Of a stretch of 64,000 nt of DNA, positions 8,670 through 18,221 are shown piece by piece; the first letter of the stretch is position 1, and every line of letters starts with the position of its first letter. Below the pieces are notes generated by a model. The model did not search any database and was not told where the DNA came from. It saw nothing but the letters and a program-made list of their open reading frames with translations. The translations under genes were made by a program, and so were the position numbers. Source of the stretch: Pseudonocardia hierapolitana (lineage in GTDB: Bacteria; Actinomycetota; Actinomycetes; Mycobacteriales; Pseudonocardiaceae); assembly GCF_007994075.1 (NCBI RefSeq), contig NZ_VIWU01000001.1, forward strand, positions 6,572,001 through 6,636,000, in the 5' to 3' direction.

Positions 8670-9611
8670 TCACGCCCTGCCGGACGTTCGCCGGGCCCGG
8701 AGCGACCGGGTCCAGCTGTGCTCGGAGGCCCGCTGCCGGAAGCCCTCAGCGGTCGGCTCGAGCGGACGGCGCGTCGAAACGAGCAACCCGATGTTCCGGT
8801 AGTGCCGGGGCACGATCGGCACCTCGGCGGAGCCGGCAAGGGGTCCGCCGTGGCGGGCGGGCAGGACCGCGATCCCGACACCCGCGGTGGCGAGCCCCCG
8901 CACGGTCTCGACCTCGTCGGTCTCGAACCCGTAGCGCGGCCGGACCCTGGCCGCGCCGAACAGCTCGTCGACCCTGCGACGGAGGGCGATCCCCACGGAG
9001 AGCCCGACGAAGGTCTCGTCGCGGCAGTCGTACAGGCGGACCGACTCGCGGCGTGCCAGGCGGTGATCGGCCGGAACGACGAGGACGAACGGCTCTTGGA
9101 AGAGCTCCGTCGCGACGATGTCGACGTCGCTCTCCCGCACCGAGCTCATGGCGATGTCGATCGTCCCGTCGTGGAGCTTCTCGATCAGCTCCTCGTGAGC
9201 GGCCTGCACCAGCGCCAACCGGACGCGGGGCCGCGTGGCGCGGTAGTCACGCAGGAGTTCGGGAGCTCGGCTCGCTCCCATCGTCCGGAGGAAGCCGAAC
9301 ACGACCTGGCCCCGCCCCGGGTCGGCGGCTTCGTGGGCTCGCGCCACACCCATCGCCAACGTGGTGTGCGCCGACCCCACGGACTCGGCGAGCGCGACGC
9401 CTGCCCGGGTGAGTTCGATCCGCCTGCCGACACGGTGGGTGAGCGCGACACCGACCGTCCGGCTCAGCGCCGAGAGCCAGCGCGTTGCGGTGGGCTGGGG
9501 CACGCCGACCGCCTCCGCCGCGGCGCTCAGGTGACCGCGCTCGGTCATGGCGTGCAGCAGCATCAGCCTCGGCATCAGATCCGACGCGACGGTCGACGAC
9601 GGCGAGAGCAT
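8670..9611 (-). CDS. LysR-family transcriptional regulator
   Basis: A 313-residue LysR protein. The winged HTH lies at the N-terminus (LMLLHAMTERGHLSAAAEAVGVPQ, then TATRWLSALSRTVG), followed by a two-lobed substrate-binding domain with VVFGFLRTMGA and IDIAMSSVRESD. The ATG at 9611 gives a normal LysR length; the frame extends 145 codons upstream without LysR-like content and over the intergenic promoter, so I did not use it. It is divergent from the SSADH/fumarase operon and is inferred to regulate it. Confidence 0.88.
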   Translation of the reverse strand: MLSPSSTVASDLMPRLMLLHAMTERGHLSAAAEAVGVPQPTATRWLSALSRTVGVALTHRVGRRIELTRAGVALAESVGSAHTTLAMGVARAHEAADPGRGQVVFGFLRTMGASRAPELLRDYRATRPRVRLALVQAAHEELIEKLHDGTIDIAMSSVRESDVDIVATELFQEPFVLVVPADHRLARRESVRLYDCRDETFVGLSVGIALRRRVDELFGAARVRPRYGFETDEVETVRGLATAGVGIAVLPARHGGPLAGSAEVPIVPRHYRNIGLLVSTRRPLEPTAEGFRQRASEHSWTRSLRARRTSGRA

Positions 9612-9714
9612 TCCGGCATCGTACTTCGCCTTCGACGCGCCAGTGCGAACTCGTGGCACCCGCGACATCCGATCCGGAACAGCGGGGTGACCAGAACTGA
9701 ATAGGTGATCTTCG

Positions 9715-9727
9715 TTCGTGAATACGA
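9715..9727. promoter_or_regulatory. Candidate LysR box (T-N11-A) in divergent promoter
   Basis: TTCGTGAATACGA fits the T-N11-A rule with partial dyad symmetry (TCGT...ACGA). It lies in the 256-base gap between the divergent LysR gene and the ALDH operon, in a locally AT-richer patch. Position and pattern are the only support. Confidence 0.3.
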
Positions 9728-9867
9728 GCAGGCGGTGACGTACGGATTGACGACCCGCTGTCCCGGCGAAAGGGCGCTGCTCGTCGCCGCCGGTGACAAC
9801 GAGGAGTCCGGCGCTGCACAGTAGCGGCCGGTCGGCTACCCGAGGCAGAACGAGGACTCCGAGGCAA

Positions 9868-11340
9868 ATGAGCGGAACGCTTTCCGAAATCGAGTTGCTG
9901 GGCGGAATCGAAAAGGGCTTGCTGATCGGGGGGCGCTTCCGTCCCGCGGCCGGCGGACGGACCTTCGCGGTGGAGAACCCGGCGACCGGGGCGACGCTGT
10001 GCGAGGTCGCGGACGGCTCGGCCGAGGACGCTGTCGACGCCCTCACGGCGGCGTCGGCGGCGCAGAGCTCCTGGGCGGCGACGCCGCCCCGCGAGCGCGG
10101 CGAGATCCTCCGGCGCGCCTACGAGCTCCTCGTGGCGCGGACCGAGGAGATCGCGCTGCTGATCACGCTGGAGATGGGCAAGTCGCTGGCCGAGTCGCGC
10201 GCCGAGATCGCGTACGGAGCCGAGTTCTTCCGCTGGTTCTCCGAGGAGGCCGTGCGCATCCAGGGCGACTTCACGGTCGAGCCCGGTGGCTCGGGGCGGG
10301 TCGTCCTGATGCGCCAGCCGGTGGGACCGAGCCTGCTGATCACGCCGTGGAACGTCCCGCTGGCGATGCCGACGCGCAAGATCGGCCCGGCGATCGCCGC
10401 GGGCTGCACGATGATCCTGAAGCCGGCCGAGCAGACTCCGCTGACGGCGTTGCTGCTCGCGTCGGTACTGGCCGAGGCGGGTCTTCCCGACGGGGTCCTC
10501 AACGTCGTGACCACGTCCGACCCCGAGGCGGTCGCCGCGCCTCTGATCCACGACACCCGCCTGCGGAAGCTGTCGTTCACCGGGTCCACGGAGGTGGGCC
10601 GGAAACTGATCGTCAGTTCGGCGGACCAGGTGCTCCGGACGTCGATGGAGCTGGGGGGAAATGCCCCGTTCATCGTGTGCGCGGACGCCGACATCGACGC
10701 AGCGGTGGACGGCGCGATGATCGCCAAGATGCGCAACATCGGTGAGGCGTGCATCGCGGCCAACCGGTTCTACGTGCATGCGGACGTGGTCGAGGAGTTC
10801 ACCGACAAGCTGACGGTCCGGATGGGCAAGATGGTGGTCGGTCCGGGTGTCGACGAGGGTGTCGAGGTCGGCCCGCTGATCGACGCCGTCCAGCGTGACA
10901 AGGTCGCCGCGCTCGTCGACGACGCCGTGAGCCGTGGTGCTCGCGTGCACACGGGAGGCACGGCGCCGTCCGGACCCGGCTACTTCTACCCGCCGACCGT
11001 GCTGACCGGTGTTCCGTCCTCCGCGCGCATGACGAGGGAGGAGATCTTCGGGCCGGTAGCGCCGATCTCGACCTTCACCGACGAGCACGAGGTGCTCCGC
11101 GCCGCCAACGACACCGAGTCCGGCCTCGTGAGCTACGTCTACAGCCGCGACATCGGTCGGGCGATCCGCCTCGCCGAGGGTCTCGAGACCGGGATGGTCG
11201 GCCTCAACCGCGGCTTCGTCTCGAACGCGGCCGCCCCGTTCGGAGGCGTGAAGCGGTCCGGCCTGGGACGGGAAGGCGGCAGGCTCGGCATCGAGGAGTA
11301 CCTCGAGGTCAAGTACGTGGCGCTGGACGTGGACCGGTGA
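9868..11340 (+). CDS. Aldehyde dehydrogenase, succinate-semialdehyde dehydrogenase-like
   Basis: A 490-residue ALDH whose motifs fit the GabD/SSADH branch: IGGRFRPAAGGRTFAVENPATG at the start, ITPWNVPLAMPTRKIGPAIAAGC, LELGGNAPF-type (MELGGNAPF), catalytic Cys295 in NIGEACIAANRFYVH, and REEIFGPVAPI. It would oxidise succinate semialdehyde to succinate, or a related short semialdehyde. The ATG at 9868 has GAGG upstream; 25 extra upstream codons in frame look non-homologous. It overlaps the fumarase start by GTGA and so is translationally coupled to it. Succinate semialdehyde is also the expected end product of the homoprotocatechuate route encoded at 43-49 kb. Confidence 0.85.
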   Translation: MSGTLSEIELLGGIEKGLLIGGRFRPAAGGRTFAVENPATGATLCEVADGSAEDAVDALTAASAAQSSWAATPPRERGEILRRAYELLVARTEEIALLITLEMGKSLAESRAEIAYGAEFFRWFSEEAVRIQGDFTVEPGGSGRVVLMRQPVGPSLLITPWNVPLAMPTRKIGPAIAAGCTMILKPAEQTPLTALLLASVLAEAGLPDGVLNVVTTSDPEAVAAPLIHDTRLRKLSFTGSTEVGRKLIVSSADQVLRTSMELGGNAPFIVCADADIDAAVDGAMIAKMRNIGEACIAANRFYVHADVVEEFTDKLTVRMGKMVVGPGVDEGVEVGPLIDAVQRDKVAALVDDAVSRGARVHTGGTAPSGPGYFYPPTVLTGVPSSARMTREEIFGPVAPISTFTDEHEVLRAANDTESGLVSYVYSRDIGRAIRLAEGLETGMVGLNRGFVSNAAAPFGGVKRSGLGREGGRLGIEEYLEVKYVALDVDR

Positions 11341-12776
11341 GTGCCGAGCCGATCACGTCCGGCGCCGGTCTGCGCGGCCCCGCCCGGTCGTCCGCGTACC
11401 GGGAGGAGAACGACTTCGACGGGGCCGTGATCGTCCCCGCGAACGCCCTGTGGGGTGCGCAGACCCAGCGCGCGATCGAGACGTTCACCATCAGCGACCT
11501 GCGCCTCCCGCGGCGCTACATCGGCGCACTCGGAGCGCTCAAGCGAGCGGCCGCCCGGGCGAACGCCGATCTGCGCCGGCTCGACCCGGCGCTCGCCGAA
11601 GCGATCGTGGCCGCGGCCGGTGAGGTCGGCGACGGTCTCCTCGACGACCACTTCCGCGTCGACGTGTTCCAGACCGGCAGCGGCACCAATACGAACATGA
11701 ACGCCAACGAGGTGATCGCCAACCGGGCGAACCAGCTGTTGGGCATGCCGCTGGGGACCAGACACCCGGTGCACCCGAACGACCACGTGAACCTCGGGCA
11801 GTCCTCCAACGACGTCACGCCCACTGTCGTCCACCTGGCCGCGCAGACGGGGATCACCCACCGGTTGGTGCCTGCGTTCTCGCATCTGCAGACCGCGCTG
11901 CGCGCGATCGCCGAGGCCACCGACGGGATCGTCAAGCCCGGGCGCACCCATCTGCAGGACGCGGTGCCGATCCGGCTCGGGCAGGAGTTCCTCGGCCACG
12001 CCGGACAGATCGAGCGCAGCATCGAGAGGTTCCGCGCGGCGCAGCGCGGCCTCGCCGAGGTCGCCCTCGGCGGCACGGCGGTCGGCACGGGCCTCAACAC
12101 CCACCCCGAGTTCGCCGGTCGGGTCGTCGCGGCACTGGCCGCCGAGTTCGACGTGGAGCTGCGCGAGACCGACAACCACTTCCAGGCGCAGAACAACCTC
12201 GACGCCGTCGTGTTCGCCTCGGGCGCCCTGCGGACGGCTGCCGCCAGCCTCCTGAAGATCGCTGACGATGTCCGCTGGATGAACAGCGGGCCCCGCGCGG
12301 GACTGGGCGAGATCGAGGTGCCCAGCCTCTCGATGGGCTCGTCGATCATGCCGGGGAAGACCAACCCGATCGTCGCGGAAGCGGTGTGCCAGGTCGCGGC
12401 CAAGGTGATGGGCAACGACGCGACGATCGCCGTGGCAGGCGGCCGCGGCAACTTCGAGCTCACGGTGATGACCCCGGTCGTCGCGTTCAGCCTGCTGGAG
12501 TCGATCGAGCTACTGGCCGGCACGGCCGTCGTCTTCGCCGATCGGTGCATCAGCGGGATCCGGGCCACGTCGGCGGGACCGGCGGCCGTCGAGCGAACTC
12601 TGATGATGGTCACCGCGCTCTCCCCCCGCATCGGGTACGACGAGGCGGCCGCCGTCGCCCGCGAGGCGCGCGCCAGCGGGCGCACGATCCGCGAGGTGGC
12701 CCGCGAGCGCACGGACCTGCGGGAGGACGAGCTCTCCGAGTTGCTCGACCCGCGGCGGATGACCGGCGTCGGTTGA
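11337..12776 (+). CDS. fumC: Class II fumarate hydratase
   Basis: This 479-residue member of the fumarase/aspartase superfamily shows TGSGTNTNMNANEVIANRA, HPNDHVNLGQSSNDVTPT, GRTHLQDAVPIRLGQE, SGPRAGLGEI and the signature GSSIMPGKTNP with the catalytic Ser. SGPR-GLGEI (rather than GLNEI) favours fumarase over aspartase. The GTG start at 11337 overlaps the ALDH stop. The N-terminus has an extra segment of about 25 residues. Its position directly after an SSADH-like gene suggests a short path from succinate semialdehyde through succinate and fumarate to malate. Other lyase substrates remain possible, because this copy sits in a catabolic operon rather than with TCA genes. Confidence 0.85.
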   Translation: MSAEPITSGAGLRGPARSSAYREENDFDGAVIVPANALWGAQTQRAIETFTISDLRLPRRYIGALGALKRAAARANADLRRLDPALAEAIVAAAGEVGDGLLDDHFRVDVFQTGSGTNTNMNANEVIANRANQLLGMPLGTRHPVHPNDHVNLGQSSNDVTPTVVHLAAQTGITHRLVPAFSHLQTALRAIAEATDGIVKPGRTHLQDAVPIRLGQEFLGHAGQIERSIERFRAAQRGLAEVALGGTAVGTGLNTHPEFAGRVVAALAAEFDVELRETDNHFQAQNNLDAVVFASGALRTAAASLLKIADDVRWMNSGPRAGLGEIEVPSLSMGSSIMPGKTNPIVAEAVCQVAAKVMGNDATIAVAGGRGNFELTVMTPVVAFSLLESIELLAGTAVVFADRCISGIRATSAGPAAVERTLMMVTALSPRIGYDEAAAVAREARASGRTIREVARERTDLREDELSELLDPRRMTGVG

Positions 12777-12850
12777 CGCGTGGTGGGCCGGCGGCTTTCG
12801 GCCGTCGCGAAGCCCGGTACCGAGGAACCCCAGCCCGCACAGGAGCTGTC

Positions 12851-13606
12851 ATGGAACTGTCTTTCGAGAACAAGGTCGTCGTCGTCACCGGGGCCGCAGG
12901 CGGGTTCGGCTCGGTGACCGCGCGGACGTTCGCCGACGCCGGAGCCCACGTCGTCGTCTCCGATGTCGACACGGTCGGCGCGGAGAAGGTCGCCGCCGAC
13001 CTGCCGTCGGCGATCGCGGTCACCACCGATGTCACCGACGAGGACGCCGTGCGAGGCCTCGTCGACGCCGCCGAGTCGGCGTTCGGGGGGATCGACGTCA
13101 TGGTCAACAACGCAGGCGTGCCCCATCGAGCCGGAGCCCTCGTCGACCTCGACGTCGAGACGGTCGACCGGCAACTCGCCGTGAACGTGCGCAGCGTGTT
13201 CCTCGGCTGCAAGCACGCGGTGCCCGCGCTCCGCCGCCGGGGTGGGGGAGTGATCGTCAACGTCGCCTCGATCGCGGCGAAGCGCCCTCGCCCGGGCCTG
13301 ACCGTCTACAACGCGACGAAGGGCGCGGTCATCACCCTCACCCGCGGCCTGGCTGTCGAAGTCGCCCCCGACGTGCGCGTCAACGCCGTCAACCCGGTCA
13401 TCGCCGAGACCGGTTTCGTCAAGAGCTTCACCGGTGCGGATGCCCTGCCGGACGACCTCCGCTCGACCTGGGTCGCCGGCATTCCGATGGCGCGCACCGC
13501 AACCCCCCAGGACGTCGCCAACAGCATTCTCTACCTCGCGTCCGAGCAGGCCGGTTTCCTCACCGGCGTCTGCCTGGACATCGACGGCGGCCGCAGTATC
13601 CAGTAG
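12851..13606 (+). CDS. SDR-family NAD(P)-dependent oxidoreductase
   Basis: A 251-residue classical short-chain dehydrogenase. It has the cofactor motif VVVTGAAGGFGSVTA (TGxxxGxG type), the NNAG motif in VMVNNAGVPHRAG, catalytic Ser in NVASIAAKRP and Tyr/Lys in VYNATKGAV. The C-terminus LTGVCLDIDGGRSIQ is typical. AGGAG lies 5 bases upstream of the ATG. Asp in SDVDTVG after the second strand suggests NAD preference. It belongs to the plus-strand SSADH-fumarase-SDR-transporter cluster, 74 bases after fumC. The substrate alcohol is unknown. Confidence 0.88.
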   Translation: MELSFENKVVVVTGAAGGFGSVTARTFADAGAHVVVSDVDTVGAEKVAADLPSAIAVTTDVTDEDAVRGLVDAAESAFGGIDVMVNNAGVPHRAGALVDLDVETVDRQLAVNVRSVFLGCKHAVPALRRRGGGVIVNVASIAAKRPRPGLTVYNATKGAVITLTRGLAVEVAPDVRVNAVNPVIAETGFVKSFTGADALPDDLRSTWVAGIPMARTATPQDVANSILYLASEQAGFLTGVCLDIDGGRSIQ

Positions 13607-13621
13607 TCCCGGATCAGGGAG

Positions 13622-14983
13622 ATGGGGATGGCAACGATGCGTTCCGAACCGCATGCCCACAAGAAGCCGTCGGCCGCGAAAGTCGCCGTGGCGAGTTTCA
13701 TCGGAACCACCATCGAGTGGTACGACTACCTCGTCTTCGGCGCGGCCACCGTCCTGGTGTTCAACCCGCTGTTCTTCCCCGCGCTCGACCCACTGGCAGG
13801 CACCCTCGCCGGGTTCGCGACGATCGCCGTCGCCTTCCTCGCGCGCCCCCTGGGTGGGCTGGTGTTCGGGCACTTCGGTGACCGGATCGGGCGGAAGAAG
13901 ATGCTCGTGCTCTCCGTGGTCATGATGGGCGCAGGCACGTTCGCCGTCGGGCTGCTGCCGACCTACGAGACGATCGGGACCTGGGCGCCGGTCCTGCTGG
14001 TCGTGCTGCGGTTCGTCCAGGGCTTCGCCGTGGGCGGCGAGTGGGGCGGCGCCGTCGTCATGTCCCTCGAGCACGCGCCGGCGCACCGCCGAGCCTTCTA
14101 CGCCAGCTTCCCCCAGGCCGGCGTGCCGGCCGGGACCTTCCTGTCCAGCGGCGCGTTCTTCCTCGTGACCCTCATGCCCGAGGAGCAACTGCTCTCCTGG
14201 GGCTGGCGCATCCCCTTCCTGTGCTCGGCGCTGCTGATCGTGGTCGGCCTCTACATCCGCCTGCGTGTGACGGAGTCGCCCGAGTTCCTCGCGCTCCGGG
14301 AGCGCGGAGACGTCGTCAAGGTCCCGGCGGCCGAGGTCTTCGCCTCGTACAAGAGGGCGCTGGTCGTCGGGATGCTCTGCATGCTCGCCCCGAACACGAT
14401 CTTCTACCTGGCCAGCACGTTCTTCCTGAACTACGGCCCCGTTCACCTCGGGCTGAGTCGGGGCCTCGTCCTCGTCGCGCTGCTGGTCGCCGCCGCCATC
14501 CAGGTGGTGACCCTGCCGCTGTTCGCGATCGTCGCCGACCGGACGGGCACGAGGAACTTCCTCATGGCCGGGTGCGCGGCCGTCGCGGTCGGCGCCTTCC
14601 CGGTCTTCCTCCTGTTCGACACCGGGACCGTTGCCGGCGTGTTCGCGGCCTACCTGCTCGCCCTTCCCGTCCTGCACGCCCTGGTCTACGGCGCGATCTC
14701 GGCTTTCACCGCCGAGCTGTTCCCGCCGCGGGCGCGCTACACCGGCTCATCGGTGGCCTACCACCTGGGTGGTGCGGTCACGGCGGCTCCGGTGCCGATC
14801 GTCGCGACCCTGCTGCTGACCGAGTTCGGTTCCTCCTCGGCGATCGCGGTCTACGTGATCCTCGCTGCTGTGGTCTGCGGCCTCGTCATCGCAGCGGCTC
14901 CCCGGGCTCGGGCGCAGGTCGAGTTCCAGCCGGCACGATCAGAGGACGATGTCGACCGAGCGGCGACCGCGACCTCGACCTGA
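13622..14983 (+). CDS. MFS transporter, metabolite:H+ symporter (MHS) family
   Basis: A 453-residue, 12-helix transporter. MHS hallmarks are IGTTIEWYDYLVFG in helix 1, FLARPLGGLVFGHFGDRIGRKKML between helices 2 and 3, and GFAVGGEWGGAVV in helix 4. MHS proteins carry carboxylates and aromatic acids with protons. Two starts are possible, 13622 and 13628; the second has better spacing from AGGGAG. It ends the SSADH-fumarase-SDR cluster and probably imports its substrate, perhaps a di- or hydroxycarboxylate. Confidence 0.9.
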   Translation: MGMATMRSEPHAHKKPSAAKVAVASFIGTTIEWYDYLVFGAATVLVFNPLFFPALDPLAGTLAGFATIAVAFLARPLGGLVFGHFGDRIGRKKMLVLSVVMMGAGTFAVGLLPTYETIGTWAPVLLVVLRFVQGFAVGGEWGGAVVMSLEHAPAHRRAFYASFPQAGVPAGTFLSSGAFFLVTLMPEEQLLSWGWRIPFLCSALLIVVGLYIRLRVTESPEFLALRERGDVVKVPAAEVFASYKRALVVGMLCMLAPNTIFYLASTFFLNYGPVHLGLSRGLVLVALLVAAAIQVVTLPLFAIVADRTGTRNFLMAGCAAVAVGAFPVFLLFDTGTVAGVFAAYLLALPVLHALVYGAISAFTAELFPPRARYTGSSVAYHLGGAVTAAPVPIVATLLLTEFGSSSAIAVYVILAAVVCGLVIAAAPRARAQVEFQPARSEDDVDRAATATST

Positions 14984-15143
14984 CGGTTCCAGCACGGCCG
15001 AGGCTGCGCGAGGGATGAGGGCCGGCCCTCGTGCAGCCTCTCCGACGAGCAACCACCGGTCGCAGCTCAGCGGCAACCGGTGGGTGTTCGCCAGGGCCGG
15101 CGCCCCCTGGCTGCGCACCCAGGCCCCCGGCAGAGTGGCGGAG

Positions 15144-16019
15144 GTGAACCTCGTCGAGCTGGGTGCCTTCCTCAAGTCGCGCCGGGACCGGGTGCGGCCC
15201 GGGGACGTCGGCCTGCCGGCCGGCCCACGCCGTCGGGTGCCCGGTCTGCGTCGTGACGAGGTGGCCCAGTTGGCCGGTGCGTCGGTCGACTACTACATCG
15301 AGCTGGAACGCGGGGCCGGCGCCCAGCCGTCGGAGCAGATGCTGGCCGCGCTGGCCCGGGCCCTGCGGCTGAGCCGGGACGCGCGCGACCACCTCTTCTC
15401 CCTCGCCGGACGCCCGCTTCCCGCACCCGGCGGCCCGGCCGACCACGTCCACCCCGGCATGCTCGACCTGCTGCACCGGATGCACGGCACCCCGGCGCAG
15501 GTGGTCACCGACCTGCGCGTGATGCTGGTGCAGAACCGGCTGGCTGCCGCGCTGCTCGGCCCGCCGCCGACCACGACCGGGTGGACCGCGAGCTTCCTGT
15601 ACCGGTGGTTCACCGACCCGGCGTCGCGCGCGATCTACCCCGCGGAAGACCACGACGAGCATGCTCGCTCGTTCGTGGCCGACCTCCGCGCGGCCATGGC
15701 CCGCCGCGGCGGCGACGACCCCGAGGTGGCCGCGCTGATCGCTGACCTGACCGCGCGCAGCCCCGAGTTCGCGCAGCACTGGGCACGCCACGATGTCGGG
15801 TTCCGCCGCCACGACCGCAAGCGCATCGTGCACCCCGAGCTCGGGCTGCTCGAGGTGAACTGCCTGAGCCTGTTCAGCGAGGACGGCACGCAGCGGCTGC
15901 TGTGGTTCACCCCGGCGGTCGGCACCGACTCGGTCGCGAAGCTCGAGCTGCTGGCCGTCGTGGGCACCCAGAGGTTGCTCCCGCGCTCAGGTGATGAGCT
16001 TGTCGAGGGTGATCGGTAG
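15144..16019 (+). CDS. XRE-family regulator with MmyB-like ligand-binding domain
   Basis: About 291 residues. An N-terminal helix-turn-helix covers ELGAFLKSRRDRVRPGDVGLP, VPGLRRDEVAQLAGASVDYYIELERG and QPSEQMLAALARALRLS. The MmyB-like sensor domain follows (LLHRMHGTPAQVVTDLRVMLVQN, then a C-terminal WFTPAVGT). This architecture is widespread in actinobacteria, often beside a dehydrogenase that it represses. The GTG at 15144 is my best start because it places the HTH near the N-terminus as in relatives; in-frame GTG 15135 or ATG 14949 are possible. Its last 33 bases overlap the convergent molybdenum-hydroxylase gene. Confidence 0.82.
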   Translation: MNLVELGAFLKSRRDRVRPGDVGLPAGPRRRVPGLRRDEVAQLAGASVDYYIELERGAGAQPSEQMLAALARALRLSRDARDHLFSLAGRPLPAPGGPADHVHPGMLDLLHRMHGTPAQVVTDLRVMLVQNRLAAALLGPPPTTTGWTASFLYRWFTDPASRAIYPAEDHDEHARSFVADLRAAMARRGGDDPEVAALIADLTARSPEFAQHWARHDVGFRRHDRKRIVHPELGLLEVNCLSLFSEDGTQRLLWFTPAVGTDSVAKLELLAVVGTQRLLPRSGDELVEGDR

Positions 16020-18221
16020 GTCCCGGATCCGGATGCCGGTCGCGTTGAAGACGGCGTTGCCGACCGCGGCGGAGCTTCCGACGGTCGCGAGCTCGCCCAG
16101 TCCGCGTGCTCCCGCGGAGCTGAAGGCGGTGTCGGCGTAGTCGATCCAGCTGACGTCGATCGGGGGGATGTCGGCGTTGACGGCCACGAGGTAGTCGGCG
16201 AGGTTCGCGCCTGCGAAGCGGCCGCTGTCCTCATCGATCGGGTTGGTTTCGAGCAGTGCGGCGCCGATGCCGAAGACGACGCCGCCGACCAGCTGGCTGC
16301 GGGCCGTCCGGGCGCTGATCACCTGCCCGACGTCGACGACGGTGGTGAAGCGGCTGACCCGCGGCTCGCCGGTGAACCGGTTGACCCGCACCTCGCAGAA
16401 GTGGGCGCCGAAGCCGTGCGCCACGGGGCCTTCCGGAGCCCCGCCCGCCGCCGGGCCCGCCCGCCCCGCCCTCCGTGGTGACCTCGACGTGCGGCAGGTC
16501 GGCCATGTCGATGATCTCGGCGAAGGTGACACCTCTGCCGTTGCCCTCGACGCGACCCTCACGGTAGGTCAGCGATGCCGGGTCGAGCCCGTGGAACGGG
16601 GAGCGCTGGGTCCGGACGGCGAGTGCGGTGATCTCCCCGATCAGCGTGCGTGCGGCGTCCTGGATCATCGGGGCGAGGGTGCCGGCGGCCCGCGAACCGA
16701 CGGCGGCCGTTCCCGCCGGCAGCGCCGAGTCGCCCAGCTCGGCGACGACCCGGTCCAGCGGGATGCCGAGCGCGTCGGACGCGACGATCGAGGCCATCGT
16801 GTACGTGCCGGTGCCGATGTCCGGGGTCGAGGTCGACACGACGGCGGTGCCGTCGTCCCGCAGCGTCAGGCGCACGGGCACGTCGGACCGGTTGGCGGGG
16901 TAGATCGCGGTGGCCGTCCCCTGCCCGACGAGCCACTCGCCGTCGATCCGGGAGCCGGGGACGGGGTTGCGGTCGGCCCAGCCGAAGCGCTCGGCGCCGA
17001 CGCGGTAGCACTCGGCGAGCCGCCTGCTGGTCCAGCCGCGGTCGGTGCCGGGAACGGTGGTCGCGTCGTTGCGCAGCCGGAGCTCGACCGGGTCCATCCC
17101 CAGCGCGACGGCCAGCTCGTCCATGGCCGTTTCCAGCGCGAACATCCCCGGTGCCTCGTTGGGCGCCCGCATCGCCCAGGTGGCCGGGGTGTCCATCGGC
17201 ACCAGCCGCTCCTCGATCGCGAGGTTCGGCGTGCGGTACAGCACCGTCGTGGTTTCCCCTGCGGGTGCTTCGTTCCATCCCCCGGCGACGGGCATCTCGG
17301 ACCAGCACTGGTGGCTGACGGCGTTGAGCACGCCGTCCCGGGAGGCGCCGAGCCGGACCCGCTGCTCGATGAGGGGGCGGTGCCCGGTCAGGACGAAGGA
17401 CTGCTCGCGGGTCAGCGTGAGCTTGACCGGGCGGCCGAGCGCCCGCGCGGCCACGGCAGCGAGCGGACCGTCACCCCAGGTCGGGACCCGGCTGCCGAAG
17501 CCGCCGCCGACGAAGGGGCTGATCACCCGGACGTTGTCCCGGCTCACCCCGACGCGTTCGGCGAGCGTGTTCGCGTAGTTCGCAGGCCCCTGGCATCCGC
17601 TGTAGACGGTCAGGTGGTCGTTCTGCCAGACCGCGGTCGTGCTGTGCGGTTCCATGGCGACGTGGCTCTGCGGCTGCTGGGTCACGGTGATGTCGACCGT
17701 GACCGCGCTCGCGCGGAGCGCGTCGTCGATCGAGGCCACGCCGGGAGCGAGCACGGGCCCGGCCTGCGCCGGGAACTCGGCGTCCCCTTCGACCGGCTCG
17801 CCCGGCATCCCGGCGGCGAGGGTGGTCCGGGCCGGGCCGGGACGGTGTCGTACTCGGCGGAGACGAGCGCGGCCGCCTCCCGCGCCTGCTCGATCGTCTC
17901 GGCGACGACCAGCCCGATCACCTGACCCCGGAAGCGGACGTCCCGGTCCTGCAGCGGCGCGTAGGTCTCGCCCCGGGAAGCCGAGTAGATCCGCAACGGG
18001 TCGAACGGCGTGTACACGGCGAGCACACCGGGAGCACCGCGCGCCGCGTCGACGTTCATCGAACGGACGCTGCCCCGCGCCACCGTGCTCAGCACGACGT
18101 GGGCGTACGCGAGCCGGTCGCCCCAGTGGTCCTCGGAGTGGTCGGCGCTGTAGCGGGCGGCGCCGGTCACCTTGAGCCGGCCGTCGACGCGTGGGACGTC
18201 GGAACCGAGCGGAGTGGTCAT
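15987..18221 (-). pseudogene. Molybdopterin-binding subunit of xanthine dehydrogenase-family (PaoC/YagR-like) enzyme, two frameshifts
   Basis: The gene starts at ATG 18221 (MTTPLGSDVPRVDGRLKVTGAARYSADH) and covers about 745 codons, full length for this family, but only when three segments are joined. Segment 1 runs to about 17840 (ALVSAEYDTVPA). Segment 2 covers about 17840-16455, from TLAAGMPGEPVEGD through QQPQSHVAMEPHSTTAVW, FVGGGFGSR and MRAPNEAPG to VEVTTEGGAGG. Segment 3 runs from about 16455 to the stop (APEGPVAHGFGAHFCEVRVNRFTGE, then GARGLGELATVG with the conserved Glu). Segment 3 returns to the frame of segment 1, so the two shifts compensate. Both lie in tracts made almost wholly of G and C, so base-calling error is as likely as true decay. 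It overlaps the FAD-subunit gene by 4 bases. Confidence 0.8.

Noticed and set aside
11516..14677. A 1053-codon minus-strand open frame opposite fumC, SDR and the MHS transporter
   Set aside because: Composition is Arg/Asp/His-rich low-complexity with no domain; the three plus-strand genes have full motifs.
16440..17860. Programmed frameshifting in the molybdenum subunit
   Set aside because: No slippery heptamer with downstream structure is needed to explain it; the points lie in plain G/C runs and the family is not known to use frameshifting.
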